DNA from: Pseudomonadota bacterium
Lineage (GTDB): Bacteria; Pseudomonadota; Alphaproteobacteria; Rhodobacterales; Rhodobacteraceae
Length of the DNA stretch: 64,000 nucleotides
Assembly: GCA_018240425.1 (NCBI GenBank)
Contig: JAFEFU010000071.1
Coordinates: 124,001 to 188,000 of the forward strand
Direction of reading: 5' to 3'
A program made the position numbers and the translations under genes. Under the pieces are notes generated by a model. It was not told the DNA's origin. It ran no database searches and worked only from the letters and a program-made list of their open reading frames with translations. Position 1 is the first letter of the stretch. Each line of letters begins with the position of its first letter. Positions 7,993 through 17,615 of the stretch are shown here, one piece after another.

Positions 7993-9377
7993 CGGCGGCG
8001 CCTTTCCCTGACGATGCTTTCGATGGCGCGCAGATCGTTGGCCACCCTGGTCACGCGCTCGGGGCGGGCGAAGAGGTCGGCCATGCGCGGCGGCAGGGCC
8101 GAGCGCAGGCCGGTCGCCGCCTCGACCGCATCGGGGAACTTGGCCGGATGGGCGGTCGCGAGCGTGACCATCGGCGCGGCCCCCAGATGGCCCTGCGCCA
8201 CCCTGACGCCGACCGCCGTATGCGGGCACAGAAGCTCGCCGGTCGCGGCATGGACGGCGCGGATGGTGGCGAGCGTCTCCTCCTCGGACACCCGGCCCGA
8301 GGCGAACTGGTCGCGCAGCCAGTGCAGCGCGCCCTGGCTGACGGCAAAGGCGCCGGTCTGCTTCAGTTCGTCCATGATCCGGCCGATGGCGACCCCGTCG
8401 CGGCCATAGGCATCGAACAGCGCCCTCTCGAAGTTCGAGGAAATCTGGATGTCCATCGACGGCGAGATCGAGGGCCGGACCCCCTCGGTGCGGTAGGCCC
8501 CGCCGGTCAGGCAGCGGTGCAGGATGTCGTTCTGGTTGGTGGCGATGACCAGCCGGTCGATCGGCAGGCCCATGCGCCGGGCGATGTATCCCGCGAAGAT
8601 GTCGCCGAAATTGCCGGTGGGAACCGTGAAGCCGACCTTGCGGTGCGGCGCGCCCAGGCTGACGGCGGCGGTGAAGTAATAGACGACTTGCGCCAGCACC
8701 CGCGCCCAGTTGATCGAATTGACGCCGGCCAGCCCCACCTCGTCGCGGAAGGCGAAATCGTTGAACATGTCCTTCAGCCGCGACTGGCAATCGTCGAAGT
8801 CGCCGTCCAGCGCCAGCGCATGGACATTGGCCTCGGCCGGGGTGGTCATCTGCCGGCGCTGGACCTCGCTGACCCGGCCGTGCGGGTAAAGGATGAACAC
8901 ATCGACGTTCGCCAGCCCGCGGAAGGCCTCGATCGCCGCCGATCCGGTGTCGCCCGAAGTGGCGCCGACGATGGCGATCCGGCGCCCGTCGCGCGCCAGC
9001 GCAATCTGGAACAGCTGGCCGATCAGCTGCATGGCGAAGTCCTTGAAGGCGAGCGTCGGCCCGTGGAACAGCTCGAGCAGGAAATGGTTCGGGGCCAGTT
9101 GCACCAGGGGCGCGCGCGCCGCGTGGCCAAATCCCCGATAGGCCCGGGCGATGGCGCCCTGGAACTCATCGTCGGTGAACGCATCGCCCACGAAGGGCCG
9201 CATCACGCGAAAGGCCGCCTCCTCGTAGTCCAGCCCTGCCAGCGCGGCAATCTGGCCGGTCGACAGCGTGGGAACGGTTTCCGGGACATAGAGCCCGCCA
9301 TCCCTCGCCAGGCCGGTCAGCATCGCCTCGGCGAACCCCAGGGCCGGGGCCGCCCCCCGGGTGGACACATAACGCAT
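7989..9377 (-). CDS. thrC: threonine synthase
   Basis: A 462-residue PLP enzyme that converts O-phosphohomoserine to threonine. It starts with the family N-terminus MRYVSTRG. It has the PLP-lysine motif LAFKDFAMQ (K112), the phosphate-binding SGDTGSAAIEAF loop, and GNFGDIFAGY. This is the long, TS2-type enzyme of proteobacteria. AGAGG lies just upstream of the ATG, overlapping the SURF1 stop nine bases away. No other threonine-pathway gene is nearby; linkage to cytochrome oxidase genes is common in Rhodobacterales. Confidence 0.97.
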   Translation of the reverse strand: MRYVSTRGAAPALGFAEAMLTGLARDGGLYVPETVPTLSTGQIAALAGLDYEEAAFRVMRPFVGDAFTDDEFQGAIARAYRGFGHAARAPLVQLAPNHFLLELFHGPTLAFKDFAMQLIGQLFQIALARDGRRIAIVGATSGDTGSAAIEAFRGLANVDVFILYPHGRVSEVQRRQMTTPAEANVHALALDGDFDDCQSRLKDMFNDFAFRDEVGLAGVNSINWARVLAQVVYYFTAAVSLGAPHRKVGFTVPTGNFGDIFAGYIARRMGLPIDRLVIATNQNDILHRCLTGGAYRTEGVRPSISPSMDIQISSNFERALFDAYGRDGVAIGRIMDELKQTGAFAVSQGALHWLRDQFASGRVSEEETLATIRAVHAATGELLCPHTAVGVRVAQGHLGAAPMVTLATAHPAKFPDAVEAATGLRSALPPRMADLFARPERVTRVANDLRAIESIVRERRRR

Positions 9378-9386
9378 CGTTTCCTC

Positions 9387-10067
9387 TCACACCGTCCTTT
9401 GCCTGATACGCCACAGAAGATAGGCTGTCATCCCCGCCCAGACCGCCGCCAGAGAAAACCAGGTGATCGCATATTGCAGGTGGTCGTTGGGGATGCCGGA
9501 CGTATCCACGGGCACCGGCCGGATCGAGGGATCGCCCCCCTTGATGGTCCTGGCCACGATCATCAGCGGCTCGGTCTTCAGATACCCGGCCATCGCCTGG
9601 ACATCGCGCGCGAACCAGACCTTCTCCTTCAGGTCGGGGGCCGGCGTGTAGCTGTCGGCCTCATGTGGCCAGTCGAGGTTGCCGGTCACCGTCAGCGCGA
9701 CCGGCGGCCGCGGCTTGGTGCGGTCGGCCTCGGGAATGAAGCCGCGATCCAGAAGCACCCGCCGCCCGGCATCGGTGACGAAGGCGTCGATGACCTCGTA
9801 GCCCGCGCCCGCGTCGCGGCTGCCCGAGACCACGAGGATTTCGTCGCCGGTCGTCCGGCCGCTGGCGGTGACCGGGCGATAGCGCTGGCTGGCCTCGTCG
9901 GGGGGGCCAACCGTGGCAATGCCGGCGGGCGCGTCGTGTATCCGCGCGTCGATCGCCGCCAGAAGCGCCTCTTTCCAGTGCAGGCGCCGCACCTGCCAGG
10001 TGCCCAGCGACAGAAGGATGGCGATGCCGCCAAGGCCGAGGATCAGGGGAAAGATGTAACGCCGCAT
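9387..10067 (-). CDS. SURF1 family cytochrome oxidase assembly protein
   Basis: A 226-residue inner-membrane protein with the SURF1 topology: one TM helix near the N-terminus (about residues 5-26), a periplasmic domain, and one TM helix at the C-terminus (ITWFSLAAVWAGMTAYLLW). The motifs GTWQVRRLHWKEALL, YRPVTASG, VLLDRGFIP and the final LQYAITWF are diagnostic. SURF1 assists haem a insertion into subunit I of aa3 oxidases. The frame extends upstream, but the ATG at 10067 (MRRYIFP) matches the family start. It lies between ctaE and thrC. Confidence 0.93.
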   Translation of the reverse strand: MRRYIFPLILGLGGIAILLSLGTWQVRRLHWKEALLAAIDARIHDAPAGIATVGPPDEASQRYRPVTASGRTTGDEILVVSGSRDAGAGYEVIDAFVTDAGRRVLLDRGFIPEADRTKPRPPVALTVTGNLDWPHEADSYTPAPDLKEKVWFARDVQAMAGYLKTEPLMIVARTIKGGDPSIRPVPVDTSGIPNDHLQYAITWFSLAAVWAGMTAYLLWRIRQRTV

Positions 10068-10134
10068 CCGCCTACCCGGAATCACAAGGCGCGGGGGAAG
10101 GTCCCCGCGCCCTGCCTGCAAACGACCGGACGAC

Positions 10135-10950
10135 TCAGGCGCTGCCCCAGATGTAGATCGACGCGAAGAGGAACAGCCAGACCACGTCGACGAAGTGCCA
10201 GTACCAGGCCGCGGCCTCGAAGCCGACATGCTGTTCGGGGGTGAAATCGCCCCTCATGGCGCGGAACATGCAGACCAGCAGGAAGATGGTGCCGATGATG
10301 ACATGGGCGCCGTGGAAGCCGGTCGCCATGAAGAACGAGGCGCCATAGATGTTGCCGGCAAAGCCGAAGCCGGCATGGGCATATTCATAGGCCTGGAAGA
10401 AGGTGAACATCATCCCCAGTGCGGCGGCCAGCAAGAGGCCGTTGATCATGTCCTTGCGGTTGTTGTCGTGGGCGATGGCATGGTGGGCCCAGGTCGCCGC
10501 CGCGCCCGAGCACAGCAGGATCAGCGTGTTGATGATCGGCAGGTGCCAGGGATCGAAGGTCTGGATGCCCGCCGGCGGCCACACACCGTCAACCTTGGGC
10601 GACAGCGGCCCCATCGGGAACAGCGCGTACTTGAAGAAGGTCCAGAACCAGGCCGAGAAGAACATCACCTCGGAGGTGATGAACAGGATGAAGCCATAGC
10701 GCAGGCCGATGCGGACGACCGGCGTGTGATCGCCGGTATTGCCCTCGTGGACCACCTCGGACCACCAGCCGTACATGACATAGAGCACCAGGACCACGCC
10801 GATCAGGAACATCCAGGGCTGGCGGTGTTCGATCTGCGGCGACATCCACAGGACCAGGCCGAACAGCATGACAAAGCCGCCGATGGCGCCGAGAAGCGGC
10901 CAGAGCGAAGGTTTCAGGATGTGGTAGTCGTGGTTTTTTTCGTGCGCCAT
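10135..10950 (-). CDS. ctaE: cytochrome c oxidase subunit III
   Basis: A 271-residue, seven-helix subunit III of aa3 oxidase. It shows the family start [15 protein letters not shown], the [16 protein letters not shown] helix with the conserved carboxylate, the [10 protein letters not shown] and [11 protein letters not shown] segments, and a C-terminal [13 protein letters not shown]. The protein stabilises the catalytic core and proton uptake. It follows ctaG by 21 bases in the oxidase operon. Subunit I (ctaD) is not in this window. Confidence 0.97.
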   Translation of the reverse strand: MAHEKNHDYHILKPSLWPLLGAIGGFVMLFGLVLWMSPQIEHRQPWMFLIGVVLVLYVMYGWWSEVVHEGNTGDHTPVVRIGLRYGFILFITSEVMFFSAWFWTFFKYALFPMGPLSPKVDGVWPPAGIQTFDPWHLPIINTLILLCSGAAATWAHHAIAHDNNRKDMINGLLLAAALGMMFTFFQAYEYAHAGFGFAGNIYGASFFMATGFHGAHVIIGTIFLLVCMFRAMRGDFTPEQHVGFEAAAWYWHFVDVVWLFLFASIYIWGSA

Positions 10951-10971
10951 GTCAGTTTCCCTGCTGGGGCC

Positions 10972-11574
10972 TCAGTTGTAGGCCGGCTTCGGCGCGGGCG
11001 TAAGGCTCGCCTGCGCCTTGGACGGCTGGGTTTGATAGAATGTGTAGGACAGGATGATCTGCTTGACCAGCTTGGTGTCGGCATCGCGGGTCAGGCCCGG
11101 ATCGACGTAGAAAGTGACCGGCATCAGCACCCGCTCGTGCGGCTTCAGGGTCTGTTCGGTGAAGCAGAAGCACTGGATCTTGGTGAAGTAGGCGCCGGCA
11201 ATGTCGGGCGCGACATTGTAGGCCGCCGTCCCGGTGATGGTGCGGTCGGTCGGGTTGTAGGCCTCGTAGAAGGCCATGCCGGTCTCGCCGATGCGGATGG
11301 TCATCTGGTTCTCTACCGGGCGGAACTCCCAGGGCATTCCCGGATCGACGTTGGCGTCGAAGCGGATCGAGATGGTCTGGTCGAGCACTTCGCCGGTCGA
11401 GGCCTTGGCCACCTGCGGCGTGCCGGCATAGCCGGTGGTGCGGCAGAACCAGGAATAGAAGGGAACCGCGGCGAAGCTGAGCGCCACCATCGTCAGGACT
11501 ATGCCGATCAGCCCCAGCGCCAGCCGGCCGTTGGGGCCGCGGCGGGGCGGAACGGGATCGGGCGGGCCGCTCAT
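10972..11574 (-). CDS. ctaG: cytochrome c oxidase assembly protein CtaG (Cox11-type copper chaperone)
   Basis: A 200-residue Cox11-family protein. A single N-terminal TM helix (about residues 16-38) is followed by FCRTTGYAG and the copper-binding CFCFTEQTL segment, then MPVTFYVDP. Cox11 delivers Cu(I) to the CuB site of subunit I on the periplasmic side. The ATG at 11572-11574 overlaps the stop of the small upstream ORF (ATGA), which sets the start. The same frame is open further upstream, but that part is a shadow of ctaB. Confidence 0.96.
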   Translation of the reverse strand: MSGPPDPVPPRRGPNGRLALGLIGIVLTMVALSFAAVPFYSWFCRTTGYAGTPQVAKASTGEVLDQTISIRFDANVDPGMPWEFRPVENQMTIRIGETGMAFYEAYNPTDRTITGTAAYNVAPDIAGAYFTKIQCFCFTEQTLKPHERVLMPVTFYVDPGLTRDADTKLVKQIILSYTFYQTQPSKAQASLTPAPKPAYN

Positions 11575-11756
11575 GGCGTTGCCCCTGCGGGCTGGGTCGC
11601 GGCGGGCGGGTTGCCGTGCGCGTCCTGGCGCGAGACCTTGACGATGGTCAGGCCGAAGACCAGCACCACGAAAGCCAGAAGCGACAGCCCCAGCCCGAGG
11701 TTGCGGCTCCAGCGGCGGCGGTGCAGCTCGTGATCCGGGCGGATGGCGCCTACCAT
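11571..11756 (-). CDS. small single-TM protein of the cta operon
   Basis: A 61-residue protein, [19 protein letters not shown] then one hydrophobic helix (about residues 21-42) and a polar Pro-rich tail. It starts seven bases inside ctaB and ends with TGA overlapping the ctaG ATG, so it is tightly coupled on both sides. A small ORF of this size occurs between ctaB and ctaG in related bacteria and is usually left unnamed. The HELHRRRxxRN sequence before a TM helix is its most recognisable feature. A role in oxidase assembly is inferred from position only. Confidence 0.7.
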   Translation of the reverse strand: MVGAIRPDHELHRRRWSRNLGLGLSLLAFVVLVFGLTIVKVSRQDAHGNPPAATQPAGATP

Positions 11757-12682
11757 GCCGCATACCCCGCCGAATGCAGCCCGGCCTCGGCCAGAAGGGC
11801 GGCAAAATGCAGGAAGAGATACGCCAGAGAATAGCGGAAGAAGGCCCGCTCGGCGCGGTAGCGGTCGGCCTCGGCCTCGGTCTCGCTGCGCCGGACGAGG
11901 CGCGCGCCGCCCCAGATGAAGCCCAGGTTCAGCAGGACCGCCACCGTGAGATAGACCGGCCCGCCCACCGAGGTCAGCCCGAGCGCCAGTGCGAAGGGCG
12001 CCAGCATCAGCGTGTAGGCCAGGATGTGGTTGCGCGTCACCGCCCGCCCGTGGGTCACGGTCAGCATCGGCACGCCAGCGCGCGAATAGTCGTCCTTCAT
12101 GAACAGCGCCAGCGCCCAGAAGTGCGGCGGGGTCCACATGAAGATCAGCGCGAACATCAAGAGCGATTCCACCGAGATGCCGCCGGTCGCGCAGGCCCAG
12201 CCGATCATCGGGGGAAAGGCCCCGGCCGCGCCGCCGATGACGATGTTCTGCGGGGTGCGGCGCTTCAGCCAGATGGTATAGACCACCGCGTAGAAGAAGA
12301 TCGTGAAGGCCAGGAAGGCGGCGGCGAACCAGTTCGCGGCCAGCCCCAGCATCAGGCACGAGACCAGGGACAGGCCGAGGCCGAAGCCCAGGGCCTCGCC
12401 GCCCGTCACCCTTCCCGCCGGAATCGGGCGGCCGCGGGTGCGCCGCATCTGCCGGTCGATGTCGGCGTCGTACCACATGTTCAGCGCCCCCGAGGCGCCG
12501 CCGCCAAGCGCGATGAACAGGATCGAGGCGAAGGCCACCAGCGGATGCAGGTGAACCGGCGCGACGATCAGACCGACCATCGCGGTGAAGACCACCAGCG
12601 ACATAACCCGCGGCTTCAGAAGCTGCACGAAATCGCCGAAGCCCGCGTCGCCGGTTCCGTCATAGGCGCTGATGTCGCTCAT
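11750..12682 (-). CDS. ctaB: haem O synthase (protohaem IX farnesyltransferase)
   Basis: A 310-residue UbiA-superfamily membrane enzyme that farnesylates haem b to give haem o, the precursor of haem a. The first Asp-rich motif reads [15 protein letters not shown], with RPIPAGRV after it. Later come [18 protein letters not shown] and [16 protein letters not shown], which are diagnostic for CtaB against UbiA. The start at 12682 (MSDISAYDG) has GGGGAAG upstream. It follows ctaC by 60 bases. Confidence 0.97.
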   Translation of the reverse strand: MSDISAYDGTGDAGFGDFVQLLKPRVMSLVVFTAMVGLIVAPVHLHPLVAFASILFIALGGGASGALNMWYDADIDRQMRRTRGRPIPAGRVTGGEALGFGLGLSLVSCLMLGLAANWFAAAFLAFTIFFYAVVYTIWLKRRTPQNIVIGGAAGAFPPMIGWACATGGISVESLLMFALIFMWTPPHFWALALFMKDDYSRAGVPMLTVTHGRAVTRNHILAYTLMLAPFALALGLTSVGGPVYLTVAVLLNLGFIWGGARLVRRSETEAEADRYRAERAFFRYSLAYLFLHFAALLAEAGLHSAGYAAW

Positions 12683-12742
12683 CGCTTCCCCCGCCCGAAC
12701 CGGCGTCCAGCCGCCGGCCCGTCCCGTTCCCATTGTCCGCCG

Positions 12743-13678
12743 TCAGTTCGACTGTGCAACCTGCACCGGCGCCGAGGTGCCGTTGGCAGCCTGCTTGGTG
12801 CGCGCCACCCAGTCGTCATAGACCTTCTGGCTGACGGCCTTGACCACGATCGGCATGTAGGCGTGGTCCTTGCCGCAGAGCGTGGTGCATTGCCCGAAAT
12901 AGATGCCTTCCTTTTCCACGTTGAACCACAGTTCGCCGATCCGGCCCGGCACCGCGGAATGCTGCACCGCCAGCGCCGGCACGAACCAGCCGTGGATCAC
13001 GTCCGAGGCGGTGACCTGGACGACGACGTTCTTGTTGACCGGCACGACCACGGCGTTGTCGGCGGCCAGCAGGAACTCGTCAGGCGTATAGCCGAGCGCC
13101 TTCAGCTTCATGTCGGCGATCTCGTCGTGGATTTCGGGAGTACCCATCGGCTGGCTGTCGCCGAGCGAGGCCACCTTGGTCGAGCCGTCGACGCGCAGGG
13201 CATCGAAGGAAATGCCGAGGTCGGGATAGTCGTACGACCAGTACCACTGGTTGCCGGTGACCTTGATCGTCACGTCGGCGGTGGGCGTTTCCACCTGCTT
13301 GAAGAGGATCGGCAGCGCGAAGGCCGCCAGCACCACCAGCGTCAGGATGGGGATCAGGGTCCAGATGATCTCGAGCGGCGTGTTGTGGGTAAAGCGCGCC
13401 GGCGTCGGGTTGGCGCGGCGGTTGAAGCGCAGGATGACGATCAGCAGCAGCGCCATCACCAGGATGGTGACGCCAAAGCAGATGTACATGAGCATCCCGT
13501 CCAGCCACTGCTGGTCGCGGGCCAGTTCGGACGAGGCAGGCTGGAAGCCGACCCCCTCCAAATGGGGCTTGCCGACGGCTTCCAGCCCGGTGATCCCGTC
13601 CTCGGCCAGGGCCGCGCCCGCCGCCGTGATCGAGGTGAGGCCGGCGCCGATGGCCGGAAGAATCCTGGAAAAACGCAT
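12743..13678 (-). CDS. ctaC: cytochrome c oxidase subunit II (CuA-containing)
   Basis: A 311-residue precursor with a signal sequence (AAGAALAED) and two TM helices. A periplasmic cupredoxin domain follows, with [11 protein letters not shown] as the aromatic electron-entry segment. The CuA ligands are complete: H229 in VIHGW, then C264, C268, H272 and M275 in [13 protein letters not shown]. The usual CSELC Glu is replaced by Thr; this residue contributes a backbone carbonyl, so CuA should still form. It is the first gene of the minus-strand oxidase operon, with a promoter-like sequence upstream. Confidence 0.97.
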   Translation of the reverse strand: MRFSRILPAIGAGLTSITAAGAALAEDGITGLEAVGKPHLEGVGFQPASSELARDQQWLDGMLMYICFGVTILVMALLLIVILRFNRRANPTPARFTHNTPLEIIWTLIPILTLVVLAAFALPILFKQVETPTADVTIKVTGNQWYWSYDYPDLGISFDALRVDGSTKVASLGDSQPMGTPEIHDEIADMKLKALGYTPDEFLLAADNAVVVPVNKNVVVQVTASDVIHGWFVPALAVQHSAVPGRIGELWFNVEKEGIYFGQCTTLCGKDHAYMPIVVKAVSQKVYDDWVARTKQAANGTSAPVQVAQSN

Positions 13679-13769
13679 CTTCTGTTCCCGCTCCTGCTGC
13701 GGCTGTACCGCCGTCCCCGGTCCTTCTGCATCCTCCTGCGTCGGGCCGGTTGTATCCGGCATTCCTAAA

Positions 13770-13797
13770 ATCATATTAGTCGGAGGGCGACAAGCAA
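13770..13797 (-). promoter_or_regulatory. predicted promoter of the ctaC operon
   Basis: On the minus strand TTGCTT (13797-13792) and TATGAT (13775-13770) are spaced by 16 bases, about 90 bases before the ctaC ATG. This is a reasonable sigma-70-type match in an otherwise GC-rich region. It is predicted from sequence only. Confidence 0.45.
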
Positions 13798-13822
13798 AAC
13801 CAGAGCGGCCCGGTCTTGCTTT

Positions 13823-13836
13823 TTGATCGAAATCAA
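13823..13836. promoter_or_regulatory. FNR/FnrL-type box between ctaC and tldD
   Basis: TTGATCGAAATCAA is a perfect TTGAT-N4-ATCAA palindrome, the consensus of FNR-family oxygen regulators (FnrL/FnrP in Rhodobacterales). Its centre is about 27 bases before the tldD ATG and about 150 bases before the ctaC ATG. At tldD it would sit on or next to the promoter. For the oxidase operon it lies upstream of the predicted -35. Confidence 0.65.
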
Positions 13837-13856
13837 GGACCGCGCGGAGGCAGGGC

Positions 13857-15278
13857 ATGGAAGAAGACAGATTCAGGCCATTCGAGACGACGCTGGACCA
13901 GGCGGCGGCCCTGACGATTCTGCGCGGTGCGCTGGCGGGGGCGGACGACGGCGAACTGTTCATCGAGCGGCGGCGCTCCGAGGCGCTGGTCTTCGACGAC
14001 GGGCGGCTGCGCAATGCCAGCTATGACGCCTCGGAGGGCTTCGGCCTTCGCGCGGTGCGCGGCGAGGTGTCGGGATTCGGCCATTCGACCGAACTGTCCG
14101 AAAAGGCCCTGCGCCGCGCCGCCGAGACCGCGCGGCTTGCGGTGGGCGACGGCGGCGGCCGGCTTGCCGCGCCGCCCGCGGGCACCAACCGCCGGCTTTA
14201 TGGCGACGCCGATCCCATGCTCGACGCGACCTTCGGCCTGAAGGTCGAGACCCTGCGCGAGATCGACGCCTTTGCCCGCGGTCTCGATCCCCGGGTGGTG
14301 CAGGTCTCGGCCACGGTCGCGGCAAGCCTCCAGGAGGTGTTCATCCTGCGCCCCGAGGGCGGCCTCGTCTCGGACGTCCGCCCGATGAGCCGGCTGAACG
14401 TCTCGGTCATCGTCGAAGAGAACGGCCGCCGCGAATCCGGCGAATACGGCGGCGGCGGCCGGTCGGGGCTGACCGCCCTGATCCAGCCCAGCCACTGGCA
14501 GTCGGTCGCGCGCGAGGCCTTGCGCATCGCGCTGGTCAACCTGCGGGCGGTGGCCGCGCCGGCGGGGGTCATGGACGTGGTCGTCGGCCCCGGCTGGCCC
14601 GGCGTCCTTCTCCACGAGGCGGTGGGCCACGGGCTCGAGGGCGACTTCAACCGCAAGAAGACCTCGGCCTTTGCAGGCCTGATGGGCCAGCGCGTCGCCG
14701 CGCCGGGCGTCACCGTTCTTGATGACGGCACCATCCCCGACCGCCGCGGCTCGATCACCGTGGACGACGAGGGCACGGCCTCGGGCAGGAACGTGCTGAT
14801 CGAGGACGGGATCCTCGTCGGCTACATGCAGGACCGCCAGAACGCGCGCCTGATGGGGGTCGCCCCCACCGGCAACGGGCGGCGCGAAAGCCACGCCCAC
14901 ATCCCGATGCCGCGCATGACCAACACCTACATGCTGGGCGGCGGCGCCAGCCCGGCCGAGATCCTCGCCGACCTCAAGGACGGAATCTATGCCGTGGGCT
15001 TTTCCGGCGGCCAGGTCGACATCACCAACGGCAAGTTCGTCTTCAACTGCACCGAGGCCTACCGGGTCAGGAACGGCGTGGTGGGCGAGCCAGTCCGGGG
15101 CGCGACCCTGATCGGCGACGGGGCGACGGCGCTGAAGCACATCCGCGCGATCGGCAACGACATGGCGCTTGATCCCGGCATCGGCAACTGCGGCAAGGCT
15201 GGCCAGTGGGTGCCGGTGGGCGTGGGCCAGCCGACGCTGATGATCGGCGGGCTGACGGTGGGCGGCTCGGCGGCCTGA
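13857..15278 (+). CDS. tldD: TldD metalloprotease
   Basis: A 473-residue TldD/PmbA-family protease subunit. The zinc motif is [11 protein letters not shown] (HExxxH), the form found in TldD and not in TldE/PmbA. The C-terminal [17 protein letters not shown] is also diagnostic. TldD pairs with TldE to degrade unfolded peptides and mature some RiPP-type peptides; TldE is not in this window. GGAGG precedes the ATG by about seven bases. The FNR-type box lies directly upstream. Confidence 0.96.
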   Translation: MEEDRFRPFETTLDQAAALTILRGALAGADDGELFIERRRSEALVFDDGRLRNASYDASEGFGLRAVRGEVSGFGHSTELSEKALRRAAETARLAVGDGGGRLAAPPAGTNRRLYGDADPMLDATFGLKVETLREIDAFARGLDPRVVQVSATVAASLQEVFILRPEGGLVSDVRPMSRLNVSVIVEENGRRESGEYGGGGRSGLTALIQPSHWQSVAREALRIALVNLRAVAAPAGVMDVVVGPGWPGVLLHEAVGHGLEGDFNRKKTSAFAGLMGQRVAAPGVTVLDDGTIPDRRGSITVDDEGTASGRNVLIEDGILVGYMQDRQNARLMGVAPTGNGRRESHAHIPMPRMTNTYMLGGGASPAEILADLKDGIYAVGFSGGQVDITNGKFVFNCTEAYRVRNGVVGEPVRGATLIGDGATALKHIRAIGNDMALDPGIGNCGKAGQWVPVGVGQPTLMIGGLTVGGSAA

Positions 15279-15366
15279 CCCCTCGGCATTCGCGGATTGC
15301 GCCGGCGGCAATGGACCTGCTAGCAATGGATCAAGCCGCGCGGGTCCGAACACCGGGGACGACGCC

Positions 15367-15954
15367 ATGAGACTGCTGCCGTTCGCCTCTATCATCCTTC
15401 TGGCCCTCGCGGCGCTGGCCCCGTCATGGGCCCCGTCATGGGCCCAGTCGGGGGCCGGTCAGGCCCGCGGCCGCTGGGGAGGGCCGAACGGGGCCGGCCC
15501 GAACTATCTGGCGGTGACGCAGATGACCTCGGGCGGGCTGGGGTTGCGCCTTTATCAGAGCGACGCCCCCGATCCCTCGGAGTCCGACCTTTTGTTCGAC
15601 AACCCCGCCATCATCAGCCTGCCGGCCGGCGCCGCGTCGGTCAGCCTGACACCACAGGGCGACGGCAGCCTGCAACTCGAGGCCCTGGCCCGCGACCAGG
15701 TCTCGACCTATGGCGAGACGCTTTATCTGTCACTGATCGGCAATCAGGTTTCGGTCGTCCGCTTCGCGCAGGAGGACTGGCCCGCCGATGGATCGCGGCC
15801 GCAGGTGATCTGCGACGTCGACCTGCAAAGCGGCCAGGCGATCTGGGCGGACGAGCAGACCACCGTGGCCTTGCCGCAGGCGCCCATGCTGGACGCGGCC
15901 AGCTGGACATCGCAGTCCGCTGGCGACCTCAGCCTCTGCCCGTCGCAAGACTGA
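15367..15954 (+). CDS. predicted secreted protein of unknown function
   Basis: A 195-residue protein with a clear Sec signal peptide (hydrophobic core about residues 5-20, probable cleavage after WA near residue 26). The mature part is acidic and probably beta-rich, with two cysteines (in VICDVD and near the end, LCPSQ) that could form a disulfide. I recognise no family. The signal peptide contains a tandem PSWA-PSWA duplication caused by a direct 12-base repeat (15419-15442). It is 88 bases downstream of tldD and may be co-transcribed. Confidence 0.7.
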   Translation: MRLLPFASIILLALAALAPSWAPSWAQSGAGQARGRWGGPNGAGPNYLAVTQMTSGGLGLRLYQSDAPDPSESDLLFDNPAIISLPAGAASVSLTPQGDGSLQLEALARDQVSTYGETLYLSLIGNQVSVVRFAQEDWPADGSRPQVICDVDLQSGQAIWADEQTTVALPQAPMLDAASWTSQSAGDLSLCPSQD

Positions 15955-16100
15955 GGCGACGATCGGCGACCGGCGGCAGCACCGGGAGAGAGGGAGCATT
16001 TTTCGCGCGGCGCGCGGATCCGGCGCGAATCGTAACCTTTGATTAACCCTGGCCCGGCATGGTGGCCCTGCGAATGAGGCGCAGGCACGAGGGACAAGGT

Positions 16101-17282
16101 TTGTTTTCTTACCCCACCCCCTTCACCCCACCCACCACGGAAGATGACAGACTGTCGTGGCTGCGCCTCATTCGCTCCCGCAGGGTCGGGGTGGCGACCT
16201 TCTACCGGCTTCTCGGCGAACATGGCTCGGCCGGCGCGGCACTCGCGGCGCTGCCCGATCTGGCGCGGGCCGCCGGGGTCGAGGGGTACGAATGCTGCCC
16301 CGAAGGCGTGGCGCTGGCCGAACTCCGCGCGGCGCGCAAGGCCGGGGCCAGGATGATCTGCCGGGGAGAAACCGGCTATCCCGCCGGCCTCGCCCTGATA
16401 TCCGATCCGCCGCCGGTCCTCTGGGCGATCGGCGACGCGGGCCTTCTCGCCCGCCCGATGGTGGCGCTGGTCGGGGCCCGCAACGCCTCGTCCCTCGGGC
16501 TGCGCATGGCGCGGCGGCTGGCCGAAGGCCTGGCCGGGGCCGGGGTGACGGTGGTGTCGGGCCTTGCCCGCGGCATCGACACCGCCGCCCATCAGGCCGC
16601 GCTGGCGGGAGGCACCGTCGCGGTCCTCGCCGGCGGGGCCGACGTGGTCTATCCCGCCGAGAATGCGGCGCTGGCCGCCGACATTGCCCTGCGCGGCCTG
16701 TGCCTTTCCGAACAGCCCTTGGGACTGGTGGCGCAGGCCCGCCACTTCCCCTTGCGCAACCGCATCATCGCGGGCCTCTCGCGCGCCGTCGTGGTGGTCG
16801 AGGCCGCCGCCCAGTCGGGCAGCCTCATCACCGCGCGGCAGGCACTCGAACAGGGCCGCGAGGTGCTGGCGGTGCCCGGGCATCCGTTCGACGGCAGGGC
16901 CAGCGGCTGCAACATGCTGATCCGCGACGGGGCGGCGCTGGTGCGCGGGCCGGACGACGTGCTTGCGGCGCTGGAGATTGCCGCCCCCGCCGCCCCTGCC
17001 GGCAATCCGCCCGCCCAGGCCGCCGGAGTGCGCCCGGCAGTCGGCCGGACCGCCGCCGCCGCGCCCGAGGCGTCCATTGCCGAGGCCCCGCCGCCATCAC
17101 GGCAGGACCAGGCCGGGCTGCACCGTCAGATTCTCGACCGTCTCGGCCCCAGCCCGGTCGCCGAGGACCAGCTCTTGCGCGACCTGTCGCTCAGCCCCGC
17201 CACCGCCGCGCCCGAACTTCTGACGCTGGAACTTGACGGCCTGATCCGCCGGGCGCCGGGCGGCCTCCTGTCACGCGCCTGA
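16101..17282 (+). CDS. dprA: DNA processing protein DprA
   Basis: A DprA/Smf protein of 393 residues from this start. It loads RecA on incoming single-stranded DNA during transformation. A short N-terminal helical region is followed by the Rossmann-like domain with GARNASSLG, GLARGIDTAAHQAAL, FPLRNRIIAGLS and SGSLITARQALEQGREVLAVPG. A Pro/Ala linker and a C-terminal winged helix (LSPATAAPELLTLELDGLIRR) complete it. I prefer the TTG at 16101, which has GAGGG about seven bases upstream and gives a family-like short N-terminus. ATGs at 16059 and 16074 are possible but lack a good ribosome site. Confidence 0.93.
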   Translation: MFSYPTPFTPPTTEDDRLSWLRLIRSRRVGVATFYRLLGEHGSAGAALAALPDLARAAGVEGYECCPEGVALAELRAARKAGARMICRGETGYPAGLALISDPPPVLWAIGDAGLLARPMVALVGARNASSLGLRMARRLAEGLAGAGVTVVSGLARGIDTAAHQAALAGGTVAVLAGGADVVYPAENAALAADIALRGLCLSEQPLGLVAQARHFPLRNRIIAGLSRAVVVVEAAAQSGSLITARQALEQGREVLAVPGHPFDGRASGCNMLIRDGAALVRGPDDVLAALEIAAPAAPAGNPPAQAAGVRPAVGRTAAAAPEASIAEAPPPSRQDQAGLHRQILDRLGPSPVAEDQLLRDLSLSPATAAPELLTLELDGLIRRAPGGLLSRA

Positions 17283-17311
17283 CCCTGCCGCCGGGACCCG
17301 GGGGCAGGGTC
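17281..17311 (+). terminator. GC-rich hairpin after dprA
   Basis: GACCCTGCC and GGCAGGGTC form a 9-bp stem over a 13-base loop, starting inside the dprA stop codon. There is no T tract, so it may be a weak or factor-dependent terminator. Confidence 0.4.
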
Positions 17312-17615
17312 CGCTGTGCCTGCCTGCCGCACCAGAGTCCCCACCCGCGCGCCTGATGGCAGCCTGTCCCCCTTGTCGAACTCGGCCGCGCCCCGGAGCC
17401 CCCGCGCGCGCCTGACGGGCCGGGGTCGCGGGACATCCGTTGCCGGACCACCGAACCACACCCCTCGCCCTTGTCGCCCCCTGCCCGCGCGCCCCTCGTC
17501 CCGCCGCCGTTGCCGACCGCTTTCCCGGGCCATTCCCCGGGTGGCATTGACAATGCCCGTCCTTGCCCCCCATGTTCCGCCCCCATACCAAAACAGCGTC
17601 CACCCCGAGGAAGTC
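17312..17615. other. intergenic stretch before topA
   Basis: These 304 bases between dprA and topA are C-rich and carry no supported gene. The topA frame stays open through them, but the residues do not resemble the topoisomerase N-terminus, and the GAGGAAG site fixes the topA start at 17616. The interval probably holds the topA promoter and leader; I see no clear -35/-10 pair. Confidence 0.5.

Noticed and set aside
12851-12892. Loss of the CuA site in subunit II because the CSELC Glu is Thr
   Set aside because: That position binds copper through its backbone carbonyl, and all side-chain ligands are present.
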